24,252 nucleotides of DNA from CAWDPQ01 sp049642465 (GTDB lineage Bacteria; Acidobacteriota; Vicinamibacteria; Vicinamibacterales; 2-12-FULL-66-21): the NCBI GenBank assembly GCA_049642465.1, contig JBAROV010000200.1:1-24252 (forward strand), read 5' to 3'. The translations under genes and the position numbers were made by a program. A model generated the notes under the pieces. That model made no database searches and was not told the origin of the DNA. It worked only from the letters and a program-made list of their open reading frames with translations. Below are positions 1-7,958 of the stretch, piece by piece; the stretch's first letter is position 1, and the number at the start of each line of letters is the position of its first letter.

Positions 1-24
1 GGGCAAAGCCCCTCGGCAAGAAGC

Positions 25-312
25 ATGGACCCGGCTCCCACTGTGACGATCAATGTCCCCGGCCCGCTGCGCGAGTACTGTGCGGGCGCATCGCAGCTCT
101 CGATCAAGGCGCACACCGTGCGAACCGCCCTGGAGAACCTGGAACAGCGCGAGTACGCCTTGTATCGCAATATCTGTGACGAAACCGGTGCCGTGCGCCG
201 GCACCTGAACGTATTTGTGAATACAGAGAATGTCCGCGACCTCGATGGGGTCGACACAAGATTGAGACCGGGCGATGAGGTCACCATCCTGCCCGCGGTC
301 TCGGGAGGTTGA
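25..312 (+). CDS. MoaD/ThiS-family ubiquitin-like sulfur carrier protein
   Basis: A 95-residue protein with the beta-grasp layout of MoaD/ThiS: an N-terminal strand (TVTINVPGPLREYC), a central helix, then the late motif RPGDEVTILPAVSGG. The free C-terminal Gly-Gly is the part that is adenylated and thiocarboxylated in this family, so the protein could act as a cytoplasmic sulfur donor. No MoaE, MoeB/ThiF-like activating enzyme or ThiG lies in the window, so the acceptor pathway (molybdopterin, thiazole, cysteine or other) cannot be assigned. Its stop is 3 bases before the next gene, a BNR propeller, and they are probably cotranscribed. The reading frame stays open to the left edge, so the true start could lie outside the window; the ATG at 25 gives a normal family length. 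Confidence 0.85.
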   Translation: MDPAPTVTINVPGPLREYCAGASQLSIKAHTVRTALENLEQREYALYRNICDETGAVRRHLNVFVNTENVRDLDGVDTRLRPGDEVTILPAVSGG

Positions 313-315
313 ATC

Positions 316-1428
316 GTGGCAGCGAGAGTCCTGATCATGATCGGCACCAAAAAAGGAGTGTTCGTCGCCGAGGCGCCGACAGCGCGGCGCCGCTTCTCGC
401 TGCGCGGGCCGTTTGGTCCCGGCATCCCGGTGTACTCCACGCTCATCGACACCCGCGGCACTCCACGACTGTTCGCCTCGAGCTGCAACCCGTTCTTCGG
501 CATGAAGGTGCTGCGTTCGACGGATCTGGGGAAGAGTTTCCACGAGACGAAGTCGGCGCCGGCGTTTCCCAAAGACGATGGGCGCGCCCTCGCCAACATC
601 TGGGCGCTCGAGATGGGTGACGGCAAGAAGGAGTTGTGGTGCGGCGTGGAGCCCGCATCGCTGTTCAGGAGCCGCGACCGCGGCGATTCGTGGGAGATGG
701 TGCCCGGCATCAGCAACCACGAGCACGCCCGCAAGTGGCACCCGGGCAACGGCGGTCTCTGCATGCACACGATCATTCGTGACGGCGACCGCGTGCACCT
801 CGGTATTTCGACCGGCGGACATTACCTGAGCGAAGACCGTGGCGAGACGTTCGAGGCGTCCAATACTGGCGTCGGCGCCGGCTTCGCGCCCGATCCCTAT
901 CCTGAGTTCGGTCAGTGCGTGCACAAGATCGCCCGGCACGAGGACGCGCCCGGACGGCTCTACATGCAGAACCACGGTGGCTGGGCCGAGTGGACCGGGC
1001 CTGGCGGGCCTCGGCCGGACATCGGCGTGCTTCGCAGCGATGACCACGGTCGCTCGTGGCGTTCGATTGCCAGAGGGTTGCCCTCGGATTTCGGATTCCC
1101 CATCGTGGTTCACCCGCACCACGCCGATACGGTGTACGTCGTGCCCCTCGAGCCCTCGACACGGACCTGCCCCGGGGCCGCGCCGGCAGTGTGGCGCAGC
1201 GAGAATGGTGGCGACTCGTGGAAGCGGCTGGCGAGTGGGCTGCCGAAGAAGGAGAGCTTCTTCACCGTTCTGCGCGACGCGATGGACATCGACCGGCTCA
1301 AGGCGCCTTCGCTCTACCTCGGAACCACGACCGGGCAGCTCTGGATCGGGCGCGACGGTGGCGAGAAGTGGGATTGCCTGTTCAATTCGCTGCCTCCCAT
1401 TCACTGCGTCAAGGTCGCCGTCGTTTAA
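316..1428 (+). CDS. BNR/sialidase-like repeat beta-propeller protein
   Basis: A 370-residue protein built from repeated Asp-box (BNR) units: RSTDLGKSF (about 67-75), RSRDRGDSW (118-126), SEDRGETF (172-179), RSDDHGRSW (240-248), RSENGGDSW (294-302) and GRDGGEKW (345-352). These turns are typical of six- or seven-bladed propellers called exo-alpha-sialidase or WD40/YVTN/BNR proteins. I see no signal peptide, and sialidase activity cannot be inferred from Asp boxes alone. The GTG start at 316 is supported by a GGGAGG ribosome site at 303-308, inside the end of the sulfur-carrier gene. The 3-base gap to that gene and the 25-base gap to the next one suggest a three-gene operon. The substrate or binding partner is unknown. 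Confidence 0.85.
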   Translation: MAARVLIMIGTKKGVFVAEAPTARRRFSLRGPFGPGIPVYSTLIDTRGTPRLFASSCNPFFGMKVLRSTDLGKSFHETKSAPAFPKDDGRALANIWALEMGDGKKELWCGVEPASLFRSRDRGDSWEMVPGISNHEHARKWHPGNGGLCMHTIIRDGDRVHLGISTGGHYLSEDRGETFEASNTGVGAGFAPDPYPEFGQCVHKIARHEDAPGRLYMQNHGGWAEWTGPGGPRPDIGVLRSDDHGRSWRSIARGLPSDFGFPIVVHPHHADTVYVVPLEPSTRTCPGAAPAVWRSENGGDSWKRLASGLPKKESFFTVLRDAMDIDRLKAPSLYLGTTTGQLWIGRDGGEKWDCLFNSLPPIHCVKVAVV

Positions 1429-1453
1429 GCCGTTGGAAACAGGACTGCGAAAT

Positions 1454-2395
1454 ATGTCGAGCGCACTGATCGCTTGCTGTCGTCACGGTATCCACGATTC
1501 GCGGCTCGTCTCGGCGTCGCTGGTGCTTGCCGCGACCTTGTGGCATGTCGATCCGGCCTCCGCGCAACTCTTCCAGTGGACGCCGGAACAGTTGATCAAA
1601 TACACGAACAAGAATCCGTACGACCGATTCCCGGACGGTCGCCCAAAAGTTCCCGAGGAGATGCTGGAACGGCTGAAAGCCCTGATCGCTGAGGAGGTGC
1701 AGGCCGTGCTGCCCGCGCGGGGATTTCCGAACCAGTTCGAGTCGCTCGACGGCTGGCGAGTACTGCAGCCGAACCAGAAGATGGTCGGCCGGGTGTTCAC
1801 CGTCCAGTTCATGCCCGCACGCGGCGACATCATCGAGGTGGACGAGGCCGACGCGAAGGCGAAAGGCACGACCGTCGCCCGCAATCAAACTGCCATCGAT
1901 CAGCTGCAACCAGGTGACGTCATCGTGGCCGACGTGTTCGGCGCCGAGTGGAACTTCGTCGGCAACAAGCTCGCCCACTACATCCAGACGACCACGAAGA
2001 ACGGGATGATTGTTGACGGCGGCGTCTACTGGCTCGACCGCATTGCCGCCACGGGGATGCAGGCGTATTTCAAGAACTCACTGCCCACTCAAGGCATGCG
2101 CGTGATGGTGACCGGCATCAACATCCCGGTCCGAATCGGCAACACGCTCGTGATGCCAGGCGATGTCGTGCTGGCCGACCGCGAAGGCTTCTGGTTCATC
2201 CCGCCGCACATGGTGAAGGACGTCGTCGAGTCCGGTGAGATCTCAAAGGCGCGCGACGACTGGAGCCTCATGATGCTGGGGACCGGCAAATATACGTCGC
2301 GCCAGATCTACGGCCCGCTGACGCCGGAGTTGCAGAAGCAGCGGGACGAGTACGTTTTTCAGAAGACCGGACGACGGCCGTCGTCAGGACAGTAG
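1454..2395 (+). CDS. Exported RraA-fold protein with altered active site
   Basis: A 313-residue protein of the RraA / 'dimethylmenaquinone methyltransferase-like' fold. Residues 1-38 resemble a Sec signal peptide (hydrophobic LVSASLVLAATLW, cleavage near ASAQ). The RraA core runs from about 105 to 255: LQPGDVIVAD (151-160), a nucleotide-fold-like FVGNKLAHYI, IVDGGVYW (186-193) and VMPGDVVLADREGFWFIPP (233-251). In RraA-like aldolases the equivalent motif is DGxxRD, where Arg binds pyruvate and Asp helps hold the metal. Here these positions are Tyr192 and Trp193, so aldolase activity is unlikely. The C-terminal extension of about 60 residues is also beyond the core fold. The ATG at 1454 was chosen because it begins the signal peptide; the same frame is open far upstream, but that stretch overlaps the propeller gene in another frame. 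Function unknown. Confidence 0.75.
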   Translation: MSSALIACCRHGIHDSRLVSASLVLAATLWHVDPASAQLFQWTPEQLIKYTNKNPYDRFPDGRPKVPEEMLERLKALIAEEVQAVLPARGFPNQFESLDGWRVLQPNQKMVGRVFTVQFMPARGDIIEVDEADAKAKGTTVARNQTAIDQLQPGDVIVADVFGAEWNFVGNKLAHYIQTTTKNGMIVDGGVYWLDRIAATGMQAYFKNSLPTQGMRVMVTGINIPVRIGNTLVMPGDVVLADREGFWFIPPHMVKDVVESGEISKARDDWSLMMLGTGKYTSRQIYGPLTPELQKQRDEYVFQKTGRRPSSGQ

Positions 2396-2671
2396 CGTCG
2401 ACAACATCGCGTGCCAGCGAGGCGACCGGTCGGCGGTGTCGAGGCTTTGCCATGCGGCCGGCGGGCGATTCGTCCAATCGCTGTCGCGGCGCCCGCCCCG
2501 CCAGATCTCGCGCCGATCGACGTGGACGCGTCGATCCATGAGGCAGGGCAGCGGTGGAACATCGTCGAAGTCCGAAGTGATGTGCTTCACGTCAACTGTT
2601 TTCGGCCAGGCGCCCGCTCCGCTGAATAGCTGCGGCACCGATGGTGTGCGGATCTGCGCAGCGGCGTGCAA
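2384..2671 (-). CDS. Possible small hypothetical protein (doubtful)
   Basis: A 95-codon reading frame starting at a TTG, 20 bases after the stop of the upstream propeller gene on the same strand and overlapping the 3' end of the RraA-like gene by 12 bases. Its third codon positions look GC-rich, as in real genes here, and the translation has a protein-like mix (for example DFDDVPPLPCLMDRRVHVD). I do not recognise a family and see no clear ribosome site. It may be a small gene, a decayed remnant or chance. It is the only candidate gene in the otherwise empty stretch between the convergent genes at 2395 and 2692. Confidence 0.2.
   Translation of the reverse strand: MHAAAQIRTPSVPQLFSGAGAWPKTVDVKHITSDFDDVPPLPCLMDRRVHVDRREIWRGGRRDSDWTNRPPAAWQSLDTADRSPRWHAMLSTLLS
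2515..2536. repeat. Perfect 8-bp inverted repeat between convergent genes
   Basis: GATCGACG (2515-2522) and CGTCGATC (2529-2536) are exact reverse complements around a 6-base spacer. The element lies in the roughly 300-base stretch between the convergent RraA-like and propeller genes, where a bidirectional terminator stem would be useful. There is no T-tract on either side, so an intrinsic terminator is not demonstrated. The rest of 2396-2691 shows nothing I can name apart from the doubtful small frame on the minus strand. Confidence 0.35.
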
Positions 2672-2691
2672 AACAGCGAAGTGCGGTTACC

Positions 2692-4425
2692 TCACCGCTC
2701 GTTGGTGTGACGGCGTTCGTCGTTGAAGCCGAAGGCGTAGATCGTGCCGTCGTGGGCACCAACGTAGATTTGGCCCAAACCAGTCCAGAGGCTGCGCGGC
2801 GACGCGAAGGTGGTCATCGCCTTTTCGCTGCTCCATAGTCGTTTGCCCGTCGCTCCGTCGTAAGCATGGAGCACGGCTGGCGTCCCTCGGCCCGCCGCTG
2901 CGGCGGGCAAGCCGGTGGCCAACGTAAACACCACACCGTTGACGATGATCGGCGTCGCTGGAGTGGAGAGGTTGTGAGAAACCCATCCCGGCTCGAGGGA
3001 GAGCGAATCCCCAGTGGCCGTCAGCTTCAGGGCCATCACTGCACCGGTAGAGATCGGGCCGTTCGTCGATGGCGCACCACTGGCGATCCGGCCGGCGACG
3101 GGGAGCAGAATCCAGGAAGCCGACTGTTGCCATGTTGCGAGAGCATCAGCGCTGACTGTTGCACTCGAGGCCAGCCACGTCCTGGATGCGTGAAGGGGCG
3201 TGGCGTGGTCCCGCCCGCCGAGAGCGTTCGACTCCAGTAGCAAAATGCGACCATCCTTCGTAGCCGCGGCCACGATTTCCTTGTCGTTGTGCCGAAGGAT
3301 CGTCGGACCGGTGACGAACTCTGCAGACGGGTGCGTGAACCAATCCTTCACCTGCAGCGTCTTCGGATCGAGCGCCACGATCGCGTTCGCTTTGCCGTCG
3401 CCGGTCGTCTGACCCGCGCCGATTGCGGCGACGAGGGTACCGTCGGACGCGAACGCCACCGCTCCCACAACCGGGCCGCCATTGGTCTTCCAGGACGTCA
3501 CCGGCTTCGTCTCGCTGTCCAGATCGAGCGCCCAAATACCGTGCGGCGCTCCGCCGCAGCCTCCCGAGGTGGCGGCGTACAACATGGTGTCCACCGCGAT
3601 CGGTGGCGACCATCTCGCATTTGCCGGCAGGAATGGCGCGGGGCGCTGGATGTCTTTCCCGGACGCGAGACCGAGGACGTGCAGCATACCGTCGCTCGTG
3701 ACCACGTAGACGACGCCAGAGGGTCGGGACAGGAACCCGAATGCTCCAGCCGCGCCTTCGTCTCTGCGCGGCGATCCGGGAATCCGATCCGCTGCCTGCC
3801 CACCGCGTGCCCCTGGGACCTGCGGCGGCGCTGCCGGCGCAGCGCCTGCCGCACCGCGACCACCCCCGCGGGCAGCGGGACCGGCTGCCCGCCCTTCCAC
3901 CGGCACGCCTTGTCCAGGCTCGCCGACGAGGCTGCGGTAGCCGACTGCACCACGCCTGCCGCCAAAACCGGGAGAACTGGCGACCGTTCCGTCGAGCCTC
4001 ACGAGGCGCGTCGCGCCAGCGGTGATACCGCCGGGACAGCCGTCGGTCGGTGCGGGGAGTACCACATCAAACTGCCGCTCCCAGACGACGTAACCGATGT
4101 CGTTGTCGATGGCGTACACGTTGTTCGAGCTGCCACTCACGACCGACATCGGCACGAACAGAGTCACGCCACTCGCCGTAACCCCCTGTCCGAGTCCGTG
4201 GACCCCGCGCGGCTTGTTATCGACCTTCACGTTCCACTGCAGCTCGAAACCTGGCTTCGACAACGTCGCCACCGAGATCTTGTCGTCACTGCGCACCCAC
4301 GACGTGCGCTGCGCATCGCCAAGCGCCGTCAGCCACTGAGAACCGCCGCGGCCGACCTGCGCGAACGCGAAGCTCCCGGCCAGCACGCCCGCCGTGCCAA
4401 CGATCATCAATCGCTGCGTGCGCAC
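2692..4425 (-). CDS. Exported PQQ-type beta-propeller protein, with Gly/Ala/Pro-rich insert
   Basis: A 577-residue protein with a signal peptide (residues 1-22, cleavage near FAFAQ) and propeller blades of the PQQ-like type, for example VYAIDNDIGYVVWERQ (103-118) and YDGATGKRLWSS near the C-terminus. Conserved Cys sites (CPGG at 130-133 and a GGCGG motif) also occur in the upstream paralogue. Residues about 154-228 form a low-complexity Gly/Ala/Pro/Arg-rich segment absent from the paralogue, probably a surface loop or linker. A role as a periplasmic or surface propeller is likely; binding of PQQ itself is not shown, since the catalytic residues of PQQ dehydrogenases are not evident. The GTG start at 4425 follows a strong GGGAGG site six bases upstream. 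The gap to the upstream paralogue is 13 bases, so the two are almost certainly one operon. Confidence 0.8.
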   Translation of the reverse strand: MRTQRLMIVGTAGVLAGSFAFAQVGRGGSQWLTALGDAQRTSWVRSDDKISVATLSKPGFELQWNVKVDNKPRGVHGLGQGVTASGVTLFVPMSVVSGSSNNVYAIDNDIGYVVWERQFDVVLPAPTDGCPGGITAGATRLVRLDGTVASSPGFGGRRGAVGYRSLVGEPGQGVPVEGRAAGPAARGGGRGAAGAAPAAPPQVPGARGGQAADRIPGSPRRDEGAAGAFGFLSRPSGVVYVVTSDGMLHVLGLASGKDIQRPAPFLPANARWSPPIAVDTMLYAATSGGCGGAPHGIWALDLDSETKPVTSWKTNGGPVVGAVAFASDGTLVAAIGAGQTTGDGKANAIVALDPKTLQVKDWFTHPSAEFVTGPTILRHNDKEIVAAATKDGRILLLESNALGGRDHATPLHASRTWLASSATVSADALATWQQSASWILLPVAGRIASGAPSTNGPISTGAVMALKLTATGDSLSLEPGWVSHNLSTPATPIIVNGVVFTLATGLPAAAAGRGTPAVLHAYDGATGKRLWSSEKAMTTFASPRSLWTGLGQIYVGAHDGTIYAFGFNDERRHTNER

Positions 4426-4438
4426 TACATACCTCCCG

Positions 4439-6028
4439 CTACCGCGCGATGCCGAAACAATAGAGGACGCCGTCGAACGTCGCGATATAGGCGCGACCGT
4501 TCGCGACTGTCAGTCCGCTGAAGTGGTTCCAGGATTCCACTTGCGTACCGCTCGACCACAGTTCTTTACCCGTCTGCCCGTCGAGCGCAACGAGCGCAGC
4601 GCGCCGCGACTCCGCGATGCGTCGGACAGGGCCGGAACTGAGCCCGCCGCCGTACACCGGCCCACCTGGTTCATCCCACGCCTTATCCGCCAGTGCCTGC
4701 GACGCATCCTCGCCCGCCGCATACGCGAAGACCACGCCGTTTGCGATCACGGCCTCCTCCGCGAGATCCATGTCCCGCGACAGCCACGCCGGCGCGAGCT
4801 GCCAGCCTCCCGCGCGCTGCTGCAGCTTGAATGCCGCGACCCCTCCACCTGTCGGACGGGCATGCTCGATCGGTGCCTTGAACTGCTTGCTCACCGGCCC
4901 CCAGAACGGCGCGAGCACCCACTGCGTCCCTGCCGCGTCCTGCCACGCGGCGAGCGCGCCCCATATACCCTTCGCATCGAACGCCTGTGCATCGTTGCAC
5001 ACGAGCGGCGTGGTGTGGAGCGTGGTCCGATGATCCTCCCCACCGAGCGCATCGCGATCGAGCAACCATAAACGGCACTCCTTGCTCGTGCCGACGAGGA
5101 ATTTGCGGCCGCGATAATCGAAGGCGACCGGTGTGGTGTTGACGTCGAGGTCGCGCCGCCACAGCCAGTTCGCGTTGGGTGCGCCGAAAAAGTCAACCAG
5201 TTGAAGCTGCTTGTTCGCGTCGAGCTTGACGGCGACAATGCCGTTGCCGAGACGACGGGTCTGCGGATCGAACTGCGCGTCGCCGGTGCCGAGGAACACC
5301 CTGCCTTCCGGATCGATCGCAGCGCCCCTGCGGCCCCACAATCCACCTCCTGCCGGGATGAAGGCGCTGGCGCGACGCGAGGCAAGATCGAACGAGTAGA
5401 ACGCATTGGTGAGGCCGCCGCAGCCTTGTGCGGTTGCCGTGTAGATGACGTCTTTATAGAGGTTCAGTGCGTAGGGTTTGCCACCGCCGGGAATGAACTT
5501 CTCAGGCGGTGCGGTGTCTTTGCCGTCCGCGAGGTTCACCTGCCGCAGACGGCCATCCCACGAAACCGCGTACACGGTATACCTGCCGGGAGCCGTCTCC
5601 GCCATCGTCGGTACAGCGGTTTGACCACCTGGGCAAAGCGTGTCGTTGGTGCCACCAGGCTTCGCCAGGGTGCTGTCGAAGCGGCGGTGCCAAATCTGAC
5701 GCCCCTCGGCAACATCGATCCCGAAGAGATCGTCGGATACACCCGCGACAACCGCGACCTCGCGTGTGCCCTGCGCGGTCGTGACCCGCTCGGCCACCAG
5801 CGGAGCGAACAGGTTGTGCATGGCGCGTGGGGTGCTGTCGAGCTTCAGCTTCCATAACAGCCTCGTCCTCGCAACGTTCGCGGTGGAGAAAATCTTCTCG
5901 TCGCGCACCCAGCCGGTGCGCGCGCTGTCTACTCCTTCGGTGAGGAATTCAGCGGCGTAACTCGAGCCACCTGCAATCAGGGCGACGACTGCCAGGGGGG
6001 CGAATGGTGTGCGCGTTTGTCGGAACAT
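4439..6028 (-). CDS. Exported PQQ-type beta-propeller protein
   Basis: About 529 residues from the chosen ATG, which begins a good signal peptide (MFRQTRTPFAPLAVVALIAG..., cleavage near SSYAA). In-frame alternatives are the ATGs at 6049 and 6076; none of the three has a clear ribosome site. PQQ-like repeat units are visible: LFGIDVAEGRQIWHRRFD (101-118) and ALDGQTGKELWSSGTQ near the end, with a closing blade ending YIATFDGVLYCFGIA. It shares the N-terminal GWVR, the CPGG (132-135) and the GCGG (202-205) motifs with the downstream gene, marking a tandem duplication. Location is expected to be periplasm or cell surface. It is transcribed divergently from an exported cytochrome c-like protein, which could act as an electron partner, but this is inference. 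No cofactor or substrate can be named. Confidence 0.8.
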   Translation of the reverse strand: MFRQTRTPFAPLAVVALIAGGSSYAAEFLTEGVDSARTGWVRDEKIFSTANVARTRLLWKLKLDSTPRAMHNLFAPLVAERVTTAQGTREVAVVAGVSDDLFGIDVAEGRQIWHRRFDSTLAKPGGTNDTLCPGGQTAVPTMAETAPGRYTVYAVSWDGRLRQVNLADGKDTAPPEKFIPGGGKPYALNLYKDVIYTATAQGCGGLTNAFYSFDLASRRASAFIPAGGGLWGRRGAAIDPEGRVFLGTGDAQFDPQTRRLGNGIVAVKLDANKQLQLVDFFGAPNANWLWRRDLDVNTTPVAFDYRGRKFLVGTSKECRLWLLDRDALGGEDHRTTLHTTPLVCNDAQAFDAKGIWGALAAWQDAAGTQWVLAPFWGPVSKQFKAPIEHARPTGGGVAAFKLQQRAGGWQLAPAWLSRDMDLAEEAVIANGVVFAYAAGEDASQALADKAWDEPGGPVYGGGLSSGPVRRIAESRRAALVALDGQTGKELWSSGTQVESWNHFSGLTVANGRAYIATFDGVLYCFGIAR

Positions 6029-6116
6029 GGGAATCACGGGGCGCATCATATATGAAGGGCCGCGTCGCGTTGCCATTCGCGCCGAGGTGAACGAGAATGC
6101 GCGAAGGAGTCGATCG

Positions 6117-6653
6117 ATGTCATCATCGCGGTTGCGCGCGCTTTGTGGTGTTCCGGCGATCTGCCTGCTTGGATCGCTCCTCTCGAACGCGGCGCAAGTT
6201 CCTCAACCACCCGCACTCTCGGGCGAAGGGCTCCCCGACGGCCCGGGCAAGGATGTGACCGTCAGGGCCTGCGCTCCCTGCCACGAGGCGCGTCGGGCCG
6301 CGTCGGTCAGGCTGACGCGCGATGGATGGGCCGCCGTGATCGACGCCATGCGCCTGCGCGGTGCGAAGGTCTCGGACGAAGAGTTCCCGATCATTCTCGA
6401 GTACCTGTCGACGCACTTCCTGGGCGAGGCGCTCCAGCCGCTCAATTTGAACACAGCGACGCAGATCGACCTGGAAGCTGCCGGCGGTCTGCTGCGGCGT
6501 GAGGCCGCCGCCGTCATTCAGTACCGGGAAAAACACGGCCGGTTCAAGTCGCTCGACGACTTGAAGAAAGTGCCTGGACTCGACTTCCGGAAAATCGACA
6601 GCCGGCGCGACGCGATGGTGGTGATCGAATTCGTGATCGAAATCGCGAAGTAA
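6117..6653 (+). CDS. Exported cytochrome c-like domain fused to ComEA-type helix-hairpin-helix
   Basis: 178 residues with three parts. Residues 1-26 are a signal peptide ending near NAAQ. Residues about 40-105 hold one heme-attachment motif CAPCH (52-56), followed by RLTRDGWAAVIDAM and EEFPIILEYLS, the helix pattern of small class I cytochromes c; Met78 is a possible distal heme ligand. Residues about 109-172 form a ComEA-like helix-hairpin-helix pair (LNLNTATQIDLEAAGG, then YREKHGRFKSLDDLKKVPGL). ComEA domains bind double-stranded DNA in uptake systems, while related domains in other exported proteins may mediate protein contacts. The ATG at 6117 has an AAGGAG site at 6104-6109. It is divergent from the two propellers across a short gap of about 90 bases, which suggests shared control. 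Which partner the hairpin domain binds is open. Confidence 0.8.
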   Translation: MSSSRLRALCGVPAICLLGSLLSNAAQVPQPPALSGEGLPDGPGKDVTVRACAPCHEARRAASVRLTRDGWAAVIDAMRLRGAKVSDEEFPIILEYLSTHFLGEALQPLNLNTATQIDLEAAGGLLRREAAAVIQYREKHGRFKSLDDLKKVPGLDFRKIDSRRDAMVVIEFVIEIAK

Positions 6654-6664
6654 CCGACGCCGCT

Positions 6665-7954
6665 TCACACGCGCGTGCCGCGAGTGTCGGCCGCCGGCCA
6701 GTCGACGAGCGGCCAGCCCGTGCCGGCTTCGATCTCGAGCAGGCGGTTGTACTTCGCGAGCCGTTCCGATTGCGTAATCGAACCGATCTTGATCTGATCG
6801 CTGCTCCACCCGACGGCGAGGTCCGCCAGCCAGTCGTCCTCGGTGTCACCGCTGCGCGCGCTCACCGTGATCGACCATCCGGCCGCGCGAGCAAGGCGCA
6901 ACGACTCGGCCGCCTCCGTGACGGTGCCGATCTGGTTCACCTTGAGGAGGAGCGCGTCCGCGGCTGCCAACGCGATCGCTCGGCGGATCCGCTCGGGATT
7001 CGTGCACAGGAGATCGTCGCCGACCACCAACGCCTCGCCCTTCAGGCGTTGGGCGAGCCGCGGCCAGTTCTCCCAGTCTTCCTCCGCTAGCCCATCTTCG
7101 ATGCTCACGAGGCGGTACTCGCGCTGCCAGGAAACAAGGCGATCGATCATGCCGTCACTATCGAGGCGTGTCGTGCCGAGCGCGTACATCCCACGGTCGA
7201 AGAAGTGCGTCGCGGCGACATCGACGGCGAGCGCCACCTCTGCGCCAACCTGGAATCCTGCACGCTGAATCGATTCAGCCCCATCGGCCAGCATCCCTTC
7301 AACACTGGCAAAAGGGGGCGATAACCCTCCTTCATCCGCGCGCAATGGCCGGGCCGCGTACTTGCGCCAACCGAGGTCAGCAGCGCTCTGAAAGACGTCG
7401 TAGGCCATGGCCAGGCTCTCGCTTATCGTCTGACCGCGGGGAACGATGAGCACATCCTGTATGGGGACATGTCCTCCCGCGTGCTTGCCGCCGCTGAACA
7501 GATTGATGATCGGGCGGGGCAGCCGCGGCGGGCGTTGGTCGACGAGGCCGGCAAAATAGCGATGCAAAGGGATCTCGCGCTCGATTGACACGGCACGAGC
7601 GAACGCCAGGGACGTTGACAAAATGGCGTTGGCGCCAAGGCGCGCCTTGTCGGGGGTCCCGTCCAACACCAGCAGCGCCTCGTCCAGGTCCTTCTGCCCT
7701 GTCAGTTCACAGCCGGCCAGTCGACGATGGATCTCTCCGCCGACGTGCCCGGCCGCTCTTGAGCAGCCCAAACCTTCGAAGCGTTCTGGATCGCCGTCGC
7801 GAAGCTCGACCGCCTCTGCGGCGCCGCGTGAGGCTCCCGACGGAATCGATGCCACTCCTACGGCGCCGCTCGACAGCTCACAGCGCGCTCGGAGCGTCGG
7901 ACGGCCTCGGCTGTCCAGGATCTCGAGGGCACTCAGTCGCGCGATTGTTGGCAT
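6665..7954 (-). CDS. Divergent enolase (phosphopyruvate hydratase) family protein
   Basis: 429 residues, normal enolase length, with the family landmarks in order: DSRGRPT (14-20), SGAS (39-42), GGKHAG (155-160), DEGG (207-210), metal ligands Asp245, Glu286 (SIEDGLAEEDW) and Asp313/314 (VGDDL), Lys338 (LLKVNQIGT) and Lys389 (IKIG). Several positions differ from glycolytic enolase: the loop SGASTG reads SGASRG, the QEF glutamate (yeast Glu168) is Asp167, the ASEF segment reads ATHF, and SHRSGET reads SARSGDT, so the histidine equivalent to yeast His373 is Ala366. A metal-dependent lyase/dehydratase using a Lys base is still expected, but the substrate may not be 2-phosphoglycerate. The start lies 4 bases after the stop of an APH-fold kinase, implying translational coupling and a joint pathway. 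A housekeeping enolase elsewhere in the genome is predicted. Confidence 0.85.
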   Translation of the reverse strand: MPTIARLSALEILDSRGRPTLRARCELSSGAVGVASIPSGASRGAAEAVELRDGDPERFEGLGCSRAAGHVGGEIHRRLAGCELTGQKDLDEALLVLDGTPDKARLGANAILSTSLAFARAVSIEREIPLHRYFAGLVDQRPPRLPRPIINLFSGGKHAGGHVPIQDVLIVPRGQTISESLAMAYDVFQSAADLGWRKYAARPLRADEGGLSPPFASVEGMLADGAESIQRAGFQVGAEVALAVDVAATHFFDRGMYALGTTRLDSDGMIDRLVSWQREYRLVSIEDGLAEEDWENWPRLAQRLKGEALVVGDDLLCTNPERIRRAIALAAADALLLKVNQIGTVTEAAESLRLARAAGWSITVSARSGDTEDDWLADLAVGWSSDQIKIGSITQSERLAKYNRLLEIEAGTGWPLVDWPAADTRGTRV

Positions 7955-7958
7955 GCCT

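Noticed and set aside
316..1428. True sialidase activity
   Set aside because: Asp-box repeats are structural; the arginine triad and other sialidase catalytic residues were not recognised.
839..1453. N-terminal 205-residue extension of the RraA-like reading frame
   Set aside because: It overlaps the BNR propeller gene in another frame, has low-complexity Arg/Ser/Pro composition, and the signal peptide begins at the ATG at 1454.
3289..4521. 410-residue plus-strand open frame
   Set aside because: It is antisense to the well-supported propeller genes, is Arg-rich and has no domain-like pattern; typical of GC-rich DNA.
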